Part shown: one piece after another, positions 13,701 through 19,550 of the stretch | Position numbering within the stretch: the stretch's first letter is position 1 | How the letters are laid out: the number at the start of each line of letters is the position of its first letter | Assembly: GCF_035989285.1 (NCBI RefSeq) | Contig: NZ_CP108513.1 | Span: 10,540,001-10,604,000, forward strand | DNA: 64,000 bases | DNA from: Streptomyces sp. NBC_01235 | GTDB lineage: Bacteria; Actinomycetota; Actinomycetes; Streptomycetales; Streptomycetaceae | Direction of reading: 5' to 3' | The notes under the pieces: model-generated | Databases searched by the model: none | The model's input: the letters and a program-made list of their open reading frames with translations, nothing else | Told to the model about the DNA's origin: nothing | Position numbers and translations under genes: made by a program

Positions 13701-16700
13701 AAGTGCTGCCCCCTCAATCCCTCACCGAGGCCGTCCCCGGCCGCGGCGACCATGTGCTGGTCGTGGGAGGCAGCGCCGAGCAGCGCTCCCTCCTCACGCG
13801 CCAGTGCCCTCGTACCACCCTGTGGCACCTCGGACCCGCTGCCACGATCGACGAAGTGGCCGACGCCCTGCGCTCGGTGGCGCCGGTCGACCACCTGGTG
13901 TGGATAGCACCGGACTCCGAGCCGGCGGCGACCGACGCGGCCGGCTTCGCCGCCGCCCAGCTGGAAGGCGTGGTGGCCGCTTTCCGCATGACCAAGGGCC
14001 TGCTGCGCGCGGAGTACGACCGGAGCCCCCTCGGCATCACCCTGGTCACCCGACGCGCCCTTGCCACCCACTCCGCCGAGCGGACTCGGCCCGCCCACGC
14101 CGGGCTGCACGGGCTGTTCGGCTCGCTCGGACAGGAGTACCCGAGCTGGACCGTGCGGCGGGTCGACCTGGCGGACACCCGGTGGCCGGCGGACCTCACG
14201 GCGCTCCCGGCGCGGGTCCGGGCGGACTCCTGGGTCCACCGCGCGGGCCAGTGGCTGACCCGAAGGTGGGCTCCCTGCGAGGTCGAAGGGGCGCAGCCGA
14301 CCAGATACCGCGAGGGGGGCGTCTACGTCGTGATCGGTGGTGCCGGCGGCCTCGGCACCGCGTGGACGCGGCACGTGGTGGAGGACTTCGGCGCCCACGT
14401 GGTCTGGCTCGGGCGCAGTCCGCACGACGCGTCACTCGATGCCAAGCTGGCGTCTGTCCGCGGGCGCGGCAGCGTGCGCTACATCGAGGCCGACGCGGCG
14501 GACCACTCGTCACTGCGTGGCGCCTACCACCGGATCAAGTCCGAGTTCCCCAGGATCCACGGCGTCGTGCACGCGGCACTCGTGCTCCGCGACCAGACAC
14601 TCGCCACGATGGACGAGGCGACGCTGCTCGCGAGTCTGTCGGCGAAGGTCGACGCCGCCGTCACCACGGCGCAGGTGTTCGGCGGCGAGGACCTGGACTT
14701 CGCCCTGTTCTTCTCGTCCATCCAGTCCTTCGCGACGACGGCCGGGCAGAGCAACTACGCCGCGGGCAGCGTGTTCGTCGACGCCTACGCCCGCCTGCTG
14801 GCCGGGCACTGGCAGTGCCCGGTGAAGGTCATGAACTGGGGCTGGTGGGGGAGCCAGGGCAGCGTCTCGTCCGACTACTACCGGCAGCGCATGACCCGGG
14901 CGGGACTCGTCTCCATCGAGGCTCCCGAGGCGATGGAGGCCATCGACGTCCTGTTGGGCGGCCCGTACGACCAGTTGGGATTCGTCAAGCTCACCGGACT
15001 CGACGCGCTGAGCACCGTCGAACCGGCGGCAAGGACGACCGTGCGTCCGCGGGCCCTCTCGCGGGTGCCCGCGCACGTGCTCACCGCTCACGAGACGGAT
15101 CCGGGTGAGTACCGGCTGCTGCGTGCCGTCGCCGAATGGCGCGGGAAGGAACGCGACCCGATGCTCCGCCGGCTACTGCGCGCGCACCTCGTGGCGCTCG
15201 GGGCGGTGGCTCCCGGCGAGGGCGCTCCCGCGGACGCGGACGCCGATGCACGGTGCAAGCAGGCAGGCGTCCTGGAGCGGTACAGGCCCTGGCTCGATCA
15301 GGCACTGCGGGTGATCCCGGACGCCGCGCCGCCCTTGGACACGGCCATGCGCGAGTGGGACGAACGCCGGCAGGCGTGGTCCTCGGACCCTTGCGTCAAG
15401 GCGGAACTGGAGCTGGTGGACGCCACGCTCCGAGCCCTGCCCGACATCCTGACGGGCGTCGAGCGACCGACCGATGTCATGTTCCCCCGCGGCTCCTTCG
15501 AGCTCGTCGAGGGCTGCTACCGCGACACCCCGGTGGCGGACGCGTTCAACCGAGCCGTGCAGGACACGGTCGTCGACCTGGTGACCGAACGGCTGCGCCA
15601 CGACCCGAACGCGCGGATCCGCATCCTGGAGATCGGAGCCGGCACAGGTGGTACGAGCGTCGGCCTGTTCAGGGCACTGCGGCCCTTCCAGGACAGCATC
15701 GAGACGTACACGTACACAGACCTGTCCAAGGCATTCCTCAACAACGCGCGCGACACCCACGGCCCCGATGTGCCCTACCTGAGCTGCGCGTTGTTCAACG
15801 TCGAACAGCCACTGGCCGGTCAGGGCATCGAGGAGGGCGGCTACGACATCGTCGTGGCCGCGAACGTCCTGCACGCGACCGCGAACATCCGCAACACGCT
15901 GCGCAATGCCAAGGCGGCACTGTGCGACGGCGGTTGGCTGGTGCTGAACGAGCTGTCGACATTCGACGTCTTCAGCCACCTCACCTTCGGTCTGCTGGAG
16001 GGGTGGTGGCTCTCCGAGGACACTCCGCTGCGCATCCCCGGATCCCCGGCACTGTCCCCCGACGGCTGGCGCGAGGTTCTGGAGGGCGAGGGTTTCCGGA
16101 CGGTCGTCTCCGTGCTGCCGCAGGCCGGCGAACTCGGCCAGCAGATCATCGCCGCGGAGAGCGACGGGACCGCGAGGCAGATCGTCCTGGGCCGGGCACC
16201 GCGCCCGGTCGTTCCGGAAGCGGTGTCGCAGGGGGCGGTGGTGGCGGGCCCGGTGTCGGCAGGGGCCGGTGCCGGCGAGGTGCTTGCGGGTTACCTGCGG
16301 GAGAAGGCGGCGCAGGTGTTGGGGGTGCCGCGGGAGCGGATCGAGGGTGCGGTGCCGCTGGCGTCGTACGGGTTGGACTCGTTGCTGGTTCTGCAGTTGA
16401 CCAACGTGATCCGTGCGGATCTGGGGGACGACGTGTCGTCGACGCTGTTGTTCGACGTGGAGTCCTTGGACGGGCTGGTGGAGTATTTCCTGGCCCAGCG
16501 CGCGGCGGCCGTCGACGCCCTCGTGGCGTCCCGGCGGCAGGCGAACGGCGCCGAGCGCTGGGCTCTGTCACGCAGCCAGAGCAGGCTGTGGCAGAGGCAC
16601 AAGCGCCACCCGAGCGCGTCCACCTACAACATCCCCCTTCTGTTCGAGATCCACGGCGCTTTCGACGAGCACGCGCTGGAAGAAGCATGCCGTTCGCAAT

Positions 16701-17968
16701 CGCGGTCGCACCCGATTCTGGGAGCCGTCTTCCGGGAGGTGGATGGCACGCCCTGCATGGAGATCGACACATCGCGCGGCATCTCCTTCCAGAAGACGCA
16801 CATCGCGGCACAGTCCCGGGCGGACCAGCTCGACGGCCTGCGGGAGCTGGCGAACCGCCCGTTCGACCTGGCGGCGGGCCCACTGGCACGGGCACACCTC
16901 GTGACCCTGGAGTCCGGCTCCGCGCACCGGCGCCACCTGCTGCTCGTCACGGTTCATCACATCGTCGTCGACGGTACGTCCGCAGCGGTCCTGGTGCGGT
17001 CGCTGAAGGATGCCTACGGCGCGGCCCTGCGGTCGCACGAGACCCCGAGTGCCGATCAGGACGATGTGACCTATGCCGACTTCGTGGCCTGGGAATCCGC
17101 ACTGCTGGAGAGCCCCGCGGCGGAAAGCCATCGGGCCTACTGGCTGGGCGAACTGCGGGGGCCGCGAAGCGAACTCGCGCTGCCACGCGACCGGCGGGAC
17201 ACGGCGGGACTCGTCCCGCGCAGCGGTATCGTCCTCGCGAACCTGACAGCGGAGGTCACGGAGGCGTTCAGCGCACGGGCGCGTTCCCATCGGGTCGGCG
17301 TGGCAACGCTCTTCCTCGCCACCTACGCGGTCTTCCTCCACTCCCTGACCGGTCAGTCGGACCTTGTCGTCGGGTTTCCCACGGTCGCCCGGTACGAGGA
17401 GCGCTTCAAGAACGTGATCGGCCAGTTCGTCAACTGCCTTCCGATCCGCTGTTCCGTGTTCGAGGGCGAGGACTTCGGCACGCTCCTCGGCCGTATCGGT
17501 CGCGCGGTCGTACGCGGCATCGAACACGGCGCCTATCCCGCGCTGGAGATCGAGCGGGCGCTCGCCGAGGAGGAAGGCGGTGCGGGGCCCGAACTGGTCG
17601 TCACGAACCTGCTCTTCCAGAACTTCGACGGGGCGTCCCTGTTCACCGGCGCGGCCGGCACGGCACCCGGCCCGCTCGACCTCAGGCCCTTCGACGACCT
17701 GCCGGACTCCGGGGAGATGCCGGTCACGGTCGAGATCTACCAGGGGCCGGACGGCTACAAGGTCTTCCTGAAGTACGACGCGAACGCCTTCGAGGCGTCG
17801 ACGGCCCAGGCCATGTCGGACGAGTTGAGCCTCGTCATCGAGCACGTGGCGCACGCGCCGGACTTCCCGATCGGTGAGGCGCCGTGGCGCGGGAGCCGGG
17901 GGCGTCGCGTGAGGACCACCGCGCCCCCGACCGGGGTCGACCCACAAGAAGGGAACGGGCACGCATGA
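2..17968 (+). CDS. trans-AT modular polyketide synthase, C-terminal part (5' partial)
   Basis: This is the 3' end of an AT-less modular type I PKS. The window opens mid-gene, so the ATG at 2 is internal. Numbering residues from position 2, the domains are: the last ~25 residues of a DH; KR (Ser355/356, Tyr369, Asn373); ACP (Ser525); KS (Cys795, His931, His971); a DH-fold domain without catalytic residues; ACP (Ser1574); KS (Cys1887, His2020, His2061); KR; ACP (Ser2812); KS (Cys3072, His3207, His3247); ACP (Ser3586); KS (Cys3835, His3970, His4010); DH (His4303, Asp4473); KR (Tyr4919); C-methyltransferase (SAM motif GAGTGG near 5212); ACP (Ser5460); and a condensation domain (His5652, His5653, Asp5657). 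No acyltransferase domain occurs, so malonyl units must come from a separate AT outside the window. The stop overlaps the thioesterase start in ATGA. Domain calls are from motifs; the product is not known. Confidence 0.95.
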   Translation: MVDKFDIDLCDGAGRVTARVSGLVQRAVGARAAAPHGQDVVTATPDWVPVPLSPRGAASARRTVLHGYLAGARVSGTADTGGASFERLPRVRRTQVADGVGEVLDVVFGALRTVLSGRPKEDHRFVVLVDDRVPRHFHAPLTGLFRTVALENPAVGGRVVRVAGLDTADAEHIERILRDEAADGSADAEVRYDADGSRHVRRVVESAERVRGPEAPALKDGGVYWVTGGLGGLGRHVARYFARREGVTVVLSGRSASGPDTDAALRALRGEGVDAHYLAVDVTCAQDVAGAVQAIVRAHGSLDGVVHAAGVLRDGYALRKDHEDLHTVLAPKLGGTIHLDAATRDLDLDFFVLFSSVAGVHGNPGQSDYAAANAFLDAFAGHRQALVEAGERTGATFAVSWPLWAEGGMTVDDVTRASMRERHGWEPLPTEAGVRALGHVLAHGPHHVVVAYGRDATLTDTVAAPEPERTATPRDEAAADRVPLPEDGLRSGTTALLTRLLAEVLHHEPDAVDPTVNLVEYGIDSLGILDMTARLEQLFGPLSKTIFFEYLNVADVAGYFIATHREKLEKVLAGQDAPPPPDPPREEATAPPRPVAPRGRTDTREGTDSREGTQPPAAPDDRHDIAIIGISGRYPGARTMDELWALLEEGRDSFEEVPRDRWNHDAIYSRDRAEPGKSVIRTGTFLRDIDTFDPRYFRISKRDAEQMSPEVRLFLQLGVEALEDAGYSREQIQRQYQGDVGVLAGTMSNHYGLYGFQNGLVRGARQSGSYNATMPNMLSYFYGLTGPSIFLDTMCSTSSTCVHQAVQMLRAGDCEMVVAGGVNLLLHPYNLITSSQEHFTTATSDVIRSYGLGVDGTILGEGAGVVVLKCLADAERDGDHVHAVIRGTAITNAGTRNGFTVPSVAMQARAVEKALDDAGVDPRTISYVEGHGSGTSLGDPIEVKALTDAFRASTADTGFCALGSVKSNMGHLLAAAGVVGIAKVVLQLREGKIAPSLHSDDLNRDIPFGDTPFHVPRRLTDWRRPVTVVEGRRVEHPRRAGITSIGAGGMNSHLIVEEYTAAPTAHHDGRHELFVFSAMTDEALETYLLRFRAFMATRDDTDLASIAFTLRVGKNELPRRWAFLAKDHRGVVEAIDRYLAGDRDVERALVGDGPGTAVARDTGIAWTNGRSVDWTVLSDGRGLRRLPLPAYPFAEVRCWVEEDPDAPSVIAPLAFRGALHPFLGQNESDLDGLRYGLDVHLDDLLDYGYQQDKEPRIVPTFAVDAALACARVSGFAGSARIRGLRLPGRIDWAKAARLVTTFSAAGRTGTGTVFVQEESGTRTPVAGFTVHAGDGPDAERWGTVPGLGTDELAREALGVLTRARFLAELAEGGIERPQMFDGVQAAYWLPGGRLVFDMTAPDFQQNHVKRNVCIEPSVLAAIAHGVQLVAKRAGVPRWARLVPHRIDEAGVSADIADVTRVVFDLTAEDGGLGGRIRLVNRTGRLVGELTDVWWGDENAVVRQDRATGRDTPAASAPEPDNVARPAPATEARPSDTAAVAFVADELRALAAGILGFEPDELDTTTGFYAFGFDSVTLVTLADLVRERFGVPISPAVFFDLDTLDALAGHLVEEFGERIPSGERPSPPERPSPPERVAPRTVAGEDEEPAERPTAPTAAAPTAAAPTAAAPTAAASAAVAPLAVASAAVAPLAVASAAVAPLVEAPTAAAPLAEAADAARTPMPVAVVGAAGRFPGARDLDEYWTNLVSGVDSVAEFPVHRYDDTYARVVEAADFPRHAGVLDDVDAFDAGFFRIYPREAELLDPQHRLALETVWSALEDSAYRPADLPVDTGVFLGVSGTDYATLLSAHGVEPDAFTATGNAHSMLANRVSFVLDVRGPSEPIDTACSSSLVAVHRALEAIRSGACAMAIAGGVNLLLSTDTFVSAHRAGMLSPDGRCKTFSRDANGYVRGEGVGAVVLKPLAAAERDGDAILGVLLGSAENHGGRANSLTAPNADAQADVVSAAIGGTDPDTIGYIETHGTGTALGDPVEVRALRSAFRRLDAAGRGMCGLGSVKTNIGHLEAAAGVASLLKVLLAMKHGVLPATLHCREVNPYIELDDSPFHLVRDNETWRRPPGRDGTPAPRRAGVSSFGFGGANCHVVVEEYVDPNADRAGDGAAVGAVVVPLSARTEGQLRDVARNLLTHLEDERHASVPLGSIAWTLQAGREAMPERVGWVVESRAQLVRVLRAFVTDGQVGEGGARGTAVRSGAASAPHGVEPADDLRRILLHWTRGAEPDWRVLHGVRAPRRAHLPTYPFARESHWIPGHAPRRDLPVAPSGSAAGSATAPPGVGTALLVPRWTPEPIGPDRDGTAAPTRRVVVLHEAVGFARDAIERRDPTVRCVTVTSRRKRLDAWFRDVTGQYLEIVRELAADDHRGRTLVQAVVPAHGSQAVAFALTGLMRTATLEAPQLMGQVIGFEEFPQQDGVLRDVLEAEARGGDDVVLYRDGLRLVRTWESVTAPPRGEDGLLRPGGVYLITGGAGGVGAVVARWIANATTNPTVVLVGRSPRDEAVDALLGELRAAGAVARYDRADVSRWEEARHLVADISAQAGPIDGVLHAAGVIHDASLTTKTTQEWEDVLAPKADGLVNLDRAIGGAPLDFLIAFSSGAAVTGNAGQSDYATANAFLDEFAAIRNARVAAGERSGRTVSIAWPLWAAGGMPVSRTALESLWHSRGLTPMSSADGVAALSDAWRLGEDRVWVHHGRLSGTPATRSRRDDAVTTTEPQEPAPRGNGSGETLRHLVQTFANVTKMPVHGVDVDQPLGSAALDSIMVVQLNRELALAYDDVPSTLFYDLPTLRAIAQRLASLGPAAPSRPTPSTPYAEEAHREPRAAAVVTVRQPEPREAATPTPPVREPIAIIGISGRYSHAENPDEFWANLRDGRDCISEVPGDRWPLTGFYEPDRRAAVAGGLSYSKWGGFVDDFASFDPLFFQIAPRDAYAMDPQERLFLQASWEVIEDAGYTRESLGRRHGGRVGVFAGVTKSGHARHGAGRLPSGETVVPALSFASLSARTSYLLDLNGPSMTIDTMCSASLTAVHEACEHLYQGACDVAVAGGVNLYLHPLDYVELCHSGMLSQDRHCRSFGSGGHGFVPGEGVGCVLLKPLSKAVADGDRILAVIRGTSINHGGRSNGYTVPRSGAQAELIRQTLTRAGVSARDIGYVEAHGTGTELGDPIEIQGLTTAFEQDTGDRQFCAIGSAKSGIGHLEAAAGIAGLTKVVLQLRHRQIAPSLHAESLNPNIRFERTPFFVQRELTPWHSEGRPRIASVSSFGAGGSNAHVIVEEYTPPQTEEHAPAMAQSSADGTEHLVVLSARTPEQLADGAARLAEFVEHGDVDLADLAFTLQTGREAMRERLAIAVSSTPALLSALRDFLAEATGDIRVPGLHRSSTSGAASGLVAEMADEDVRELLVERWARAGKLSKLAAVWVEGLEVDWHLLHSGATRRRIALPTYPFARDRFWIGDLDPATASRSEKEQVATAQQPVPLPAAPPGRRSGAAERARKPSPVPLEEQVPNLVRAVLAKALAMREDDIVGTSAFADYGLDSILAVRVAHELGEALSLDLDTGILFDYSSADRLTEHLLTAYRDTIEVTRPTGRLPDPPAAEPVSGTARSATAPLAGTAPQGPRSLSAGGRPPIAVIGMSGRFAGSDSLDELWTHLADGDDLVTTTTRWSDGTADATTPRPLRGGFLDRIDEFDSLFFNISGVEAAGMDPQQRLFMEEAWKALEDAGYPARAMDERRCGVYVGCWAGDYPGGEGESAPVQGLWGNMGSVIPGRISYFLNLRGPALAVDTSCSSSLVAIDLACKDLWSGETTMALAGGVFVQSTPRLYGLAERGGMLSPSGRCHTFDHRADGFVPGEGVGVVVLKRLEDALADGDHIHGVVRGSGVNHDGATNGLTAPSSLSQERLLRDVYDTFGIDVRRIGMVEAHGTGTKLGDPIEFGALTRAFREDTDRSGYCAVGSVKSNLGHTQFAAGIAGVLKVLLAFRHRQIPASLHFEAPNEAIPLEGSPFYVSTRTHPWETSDGVPRCGAVSAFGASGTNVHLVLEELPAEPRTSGAQRPALLVVLSAHSRDQLSEQVARLAAHCRRQPHQDIGDIAHTLMVGREHFRYRFACVVRDHDDLIRVLEADLAGPRALVGDAAERRGDQEAARRGRELLRRCADSETGDLPALRADLEALADLYVTGAALDYDDVFASGGHRRVPLPTYPFARVRHWAGEDLRSQAPRRTPDTAGREIASVQGEPGVLRSPVMFADTGRFLDDHVVQGKRVLPGVVYLEMAREAAARFLGASPARALRLRNVTWVQPIAVDGTPADGTPADVELLVRPASDGVAFEFRSTGEEPTLFCEGRVALSDAPRPPRTDLAALRGLCRTTVSGERIHEALVSRGIDHGPALRAVRQAHTGSAVVVARLQVPTAAPRPAAPFVLHPSLLDSAIQSSVALHLAGSGMPQETTVPFALEQLDVFGPCAESMWAVVRPSDRSGTDESLSRLDIDLVDDAGEVCVRMTGYTARRVTAAPPSLFAPIWEVLPPQSLTEAVPGRGDHVLVVGGSAEQRSLLTRQCPRTTLWHLGPAATIDEVADALRSVAPVDHLVWIAPDSEPAATDAAGFAAAQLEGVVAAFRMTKGLLRAEYDRSPLGITLVTRRALATHSAERTRPAHAGLHGLFGSLGQEYPSWTVRRVDLADTRWPADLTALPARVRADSWVHRAGQWLTRRWAPCEVEGAQPTRYREGGVYVVIGGAGGLGTAWTRHVVEDFGAHVVWLGRSPHDASLDAKLASVRGRGSVRYIEADAADHSSLRGAYHRIKSEFPRIHGVVHAALVLRDQTLATMDEATLLASLSAKVDAAVTTAQVFGGEDLDFALFFSSIQSFATTAGQSNYAAGSVFVDAYARLLAGHWQCPVKVMNWGWWGSQGSVSSDYYRQRMTRAGLVSIEAPEAMEAIDVLLGGPYDQLGFVKLTGLDALSTVEPAARTTVRPRALSRVPAHVLTAHETDPGEYRLLRAVAEWRGKERDPMLRRLLRAHLVALGAVAPGEGAPADADADARCKQAGVLERYRPWLDQALRVIPDAAPPLDTAMREWDERRQAWSSDPCVKAELELVDATLRALPDILTGVERPTDVMFPRGSFELVEGCYRDTPVADAFNRAVQDTVVDLVTERLRHDPNARIRILEIGAGTGGTSVGLFRALRPFQDSIETYTYTDLSKAFLNNARDTHGPDVPYLSCALFNVEQPLAGQGIEEGGYDIVVAANVLHATANIRNTLRNAKAALCDGGWLVLNELSTFDVFSHLTFGLLEGWWLSEDTPLRIPGSPALSPDGWREVLEGEGFRTVVSVLPQAGELGQQIIAAESDGTARQIVLGRAPRPVVPEAVSQGAVVAGPVSAGAGAGEVLAGYLREKAAQVLGVPRERIEGAVPLASYGLDSLLVLQLTNVIRADLGDDVSSTLLFDVESLDGLVEYFLAQRAAAVDALVASRRQANGAERWALSRSQSRLWQRHKRHPSASTYNIPLLFEIHGAFDEHALEEACRSQSRSHPILGAVFREVDGTPCMEIDTSRGISFQKTHIAAQSRADQLDGLRELANRPFDLAAGPLARAHLVTLESGSAHRRHLLLVTVHHIVVDGTSAAVLVRSLKDAYGAALRSHETPSADQDDVTYADFVAWESALLESPAAESHRAYWLGELRGPRSELALPRDRRDTAGLVPRSGIVLANLTAEVTEAFSARARSHRVGVATLFLATYAVFLHSLTGQSDLVVGFPTVARYEERFKNVIGQFVNCLPIRCSVFEGEDFGTLLGRIGRAVVRGIEHGAYPALEIERALAEEEGGAGPELVVTNLLFQNFDGASLFTGAAGTAPGPLDLRPFDDLPDSGEMPVTVEIYQGPDGYKVFLKYDANAFEASTAQAMSDELSLVIEHVAHAPDFPIGEAPWRGSRGRRVRTTAPPTGVDPQEGNGHA
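1865..4850 (+). other. PKS module KS-DH*-ACP, candidate branching (B/X) module
   Basis: The KS is complete (Cys795 in DTMCSTS, His931, His971). Between the post-KS linker (ending near LPAYPF) and the ACP lies a ~290-residue double-hotdog-like segment starting at HPFLGQ. Where a dehydratase has DHxVxGxxxLPG this domain reads LDYGYQQDKEPRIVP, so Tyr1247 replaces the catalytic His. Where a dehydratase has HPxLLDxxxQ it reads EPSVLAAIAHG, so Ala1420 replaces the catalytic Asp. It therefore cannot be an ordinary dehydratase. KS-X-ACP modules of this form are known for vinylogous chain branching in rhizoxin and in glutarimide PKSs (iso-migrastatin, cycloheximide and streptimidone families). That assignment here is inference from architecture. 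Confidence 0.6.
4961..5125 (+). repeat. Ala-rich in-frame tandem repeats in PKS linker
   Basis: Four perfect copies of a 15-bp unit (gcaccgaccgccgcg, 4961-5020, encoding APTAA) are followed by three copies of a 30-bp unit (5021-5050, 5051-5080, 5081-5110, the last one diverged in its final third) and one imperfect copy of the 15-bp unit (5111-5125). All lengths are multiples of three, so the frame is kept. They lie in the flexible linker between the DH*-module ACP and the next KS. Slippage or unequal crossing-over would change linker length without breaking the gene. Confidence 0.9.
5160..8550 (+). other. PKS module KS-KR-ACP
   Basis: KS with DTACSSS (Cys1887), ETHGTGT (His2020) and KTNIGH (His2061); KR with GGAGGVG nucleotide-binding motif and Ser-Tyr-Asn in a QSDYATANAF context, so it looks active; ACP serine in ALDSIM (Ser2812). 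Expected result: one C2 extension with the new beta-keto group reduced to a hydroxyl. Confidence 0.9.
8690..10890 (+). other. PKS module KS-ACP (no reductive domains)
   Basis: KS with DTMCSASL (Cys3072), EAHGTGT (His3207) and KSGIGH (His3247), a post-KS linker ending in LPTYPFARDRFW, then directly an ACP (Ser3586 in GLDSIL). Nothing lies between linker and ACP, so the beta-keto group should be kept unless a trans-acting enzyme modifies it. Confidence 0.9.
11025..16510 (+). other. PKS module KS-DH-KR-MT-ACP
   Basis: KS (Cys3835, His3970, His4010); DH with intact HxxxGxxxLP (His4303) and HPSLLDSAIQ (Asp4473); KR with GGAGGLG and QSNYAAGSVF, where Ser4923 sits in the usual Asn position; a SAM-dependent C-methyltransferase (ILEIGAGTGG from about 5208); ACP Ser5460. 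Expected product: an alpha-methyl, alpha,beta-unsaturated thioester. The last ACP coding stretch differs in codon style from the rest of the gene (see findings). Confidence 0.88.
16545..17920 (+). other. Terminal NRPS-type condensation domain of the PKS
   Basis: About 430 residues after the last ACP contain the condensation-family active site HHIVVDG (His5652, His5653, Asp5657) and downstream family features such as the YADFVAWE-like region and the GQFVNCLPIR region. No adenylation or carrier domain follows; the protein ends ~20 residues later. Terminal C domains in trans-AT PKSs can release the chain onto a free amine or alcohol, or onto an amino acid loaded elsewhere. Which applies here cannot be read from the window. 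Confidence 0.85.
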
Positions 17969-18732
17969 CAGGCGCATCCACCACCTCGGCCGCCTCATGG
18001 CTGAGGCGATTCCATCCCCGGCCGAAGGACGGTCCGCGGCTGATCTGCTTCCCGCACGCCGGGGGATCGGCGTCGTACTACTTCAGGATGTCGCGTGTGC
18101 TGCACCTCTCCATGGAGGTGGCGGCGGTCCAGTATCCCGGGCGGCAGGACCGGCGCATGGAGCCGCCCGTCGAGGACATCACACAGCTCGCCGACCTGAT
18201 CACCCGTGAGCTGCGGGACGCCGAACCACGCCCCACGGTCCTGTTCGGCCACAGCATGGGCGCCATGGTCGCCTTCGAAGTGGCGCGACGCCTGGAGCGC
18301 GACGGGAACCTTCCCCTCGCCCTGTTCGCCTCGGGGCGCCGCGCGCCCTCGACCGTGCGTGCCGCTTCCCAGCCGATGCACCTGCGCGACGACGCCCACA
18401 TCGTGACCGAGCTGCGCGCTCTGAGCGGTACGGACAACCAGATACTCGAGGACGAACAACTTCTGGCGATGATCCTGCCGGTGCTGCGGAGCGACTACCG
18501 GGCGGTCGAGACGTACGAGTACGTGCCGGGTCCGCTCCTGCGCTGCCCGATCGTCTCCCTCGTCGGGACGGACGATCCCCAGGCGACGATCGCCGAGGTA
18601 CAGGCATGGGCCGGGCACACCACCGGCGGCTTCGACCTGCGGGTCTTCGACGGCGGGCACTTCTACCTGGACACCCGGACGGATGAGGTGGCCGGCGTGA
18701 TCCAGAAGCGATACTCGGCAGGCGTGTCATGA
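17965..18732 (+). CDS. type II thioesterase (alpha/beta hydrolase)
   Basis: A stand-alone editing thioesterase that would hydrolyse aberrant or stalled acyl groups from PKS carrier proteins in the cytoplasm. The 255-residue protein has the nucleophile in GHSMG (Ser97), an Asp in the VGTDDPQA segment and a C-terminal His in GGHFYL (His232), the standard triad, and the N-terminal CFPHAGGSAS motif of the family. The ATG at 17965 is chosen because it overlaps the PKS stop (ATGA), has GGGAAC just upstream, and gives the usual family N-terminus; an upstream in-frame start at 17884 would lie inside the PKS gene. Translational coupling to the PKS is expected. The PKS lacks a terminal TE, but a type II enzyme normally does not replace one. 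Confidence 0.93.
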   Translation: MTGASTTSAASWLRRFHPRPKDGPRLICFPHAGGSASYYFRMSRVLHLSMEVAAVQYPGRQDRRMEPPVEDITQLADLITRELRDAEPRPTVLFGHSMGAMVAFEVARRLERDGNLPLALFASGRRAPSTVRAASQPMHLRDDAHIVTELRALSGTDNQILEDEQLLAMILPVLRSDYRAVETYEYVPGPLLRCPIVSLVGTDDPQATIAEVQAWAGHTTGGFDLRVFDGGHFYLDTRTDEVAGVIQKRYSAGVS

Positions 18733-19037
18733 GTCGCAAGGAACACGTGGTCCACGTGGCTTCGCCGACCAGGACGCGTCCGTGATCGACGGCCGGCCGG
18801 GGCGTCTCGGGCTGGGTGCACCGCGCCCGGCGGGAAAAGGCCCGGTGCCAACTCAAGAGCGTCAGGGGTCCGGACGTCCACCCCGCGTCGGTCGAGCGGA
18901 CGCGCCCGTGATCATGGACTCGAACGGCGTCGAGGCAGAGGTGCTCGACCAGCCGGAGCCGTAACCGCCCGGACGCCCCTTGCTCGGCAGCGCACCCGCG
19001 CCGAACGGCGCCCCACCACACGGAGGATGGATACCCC
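18733..19037. other. intergenic region after the PKS operon
   Basis: About 305 bp separate the thioesterase stop from the flavin reductase start. No convincing gene was found: a 60-codon reading frame at 18782-18964 has no ribosome-binding site, low-complexity composition and no recognisable family. I see no clear terminator hairpin with a T-run. A ribosome-binding site (CGGAGGA) precedes the next gene at its 3' edge. Confidence 0.5.
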
Positions 19038-19550
19038 ATGGCAGCTTCGGCAACGGCCGGTGCCGACGACGCGGTCTCTCCCGAGACGCTGCGCTCGGTG
19101 TTCCGGCAGCATGCGGCCGGCGTTGCGGTGATCACGGCGCAGGGTGACGAGCCCGTGGGTTTCACTGCCACATCGCTCAACTCGGTCGCCCTGGATCCGC
19201 CGCTCGTCTCGTTCGGCATCGCCACGTCGAACTCGTGCTGGCCGGTCATCGAGGAGGCGGAGTATGTGGGAGTGCATGTCCTCGCCGAACATCAGCGGGC
19301 ACTGGGGGCCACGTTCGCCCACAGCGGTGCCGACCGCTTCGCCGCGCCGACGGCCTGGCGCCGCGGATACGGAGGCGTTCCCCTTCTGGACGGTGTCCTG
19401 GCCCGGCTCGTCTGCCGCGTGGTCGCCCGGGTACCCGCGCCCGGTCACCGGATCGTCCTGGCCGAAGCCCTCGTCGGCGGACTCGCCGGCCACGGCCAAC
19501 CGCTGATCTACCACGACGGCGGTTTCACCGCGTTGAGCCGTCGCTCCTGA
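19038..19550 (+). CDS. flavin reductase domain protein (HpaC/ActVB type)
   Basis: Predicted NAD(P)H:flavin oxidoreductase that supplies reduced FMN or FAD to a two-component monooxygenase. The 170-residue protein matches the flavin-reductase split-barrel family through its N-terminal FRQHAAGVAVITA and the following GFTATSLNSVALDPPLVSFGI regions, where the flavin phosphate and isoalloxazine are held. The ATG at 19038 follows CGGAGGATGG at suitable distance. Its partner oxygenase is not obvious nearby: the oxygenases in the window are Rieske enzymes with their own reductase. It could serve a tailoring oxygenase of the PKS cluster or an enzyme elsewhere. It ends one base before the stop of a convergent pseudogene. 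Confidence 0.88.
   Translation: MAASATAGADDAVSPETLRSVFRQHAAGVAVITAQGDEPVGFTATSLNSVALDPPLVSFGIATSNSCWPVIEEAEYVGVHVLAEHQRALGATFAHSGADRFAAPTAWRRGYGGVPLLDGVLARLVCRVVARVPAPGHRIVLAEALVGGLAGHGQPLIYHDGGFTALSRRS

Noticed and set aside
15136-17877. A 913-codon frame in the same direction within the PKS 3' part
   Set aside because: It is an Arg/Gly-rich out-of-frame shadow of the methyltransferase, ACP and C domains.
18782-18964. Possible 60-residue protein after the thioesterase
   Set aside because: No ribosome-binding site, no family resemblance, biased composition.
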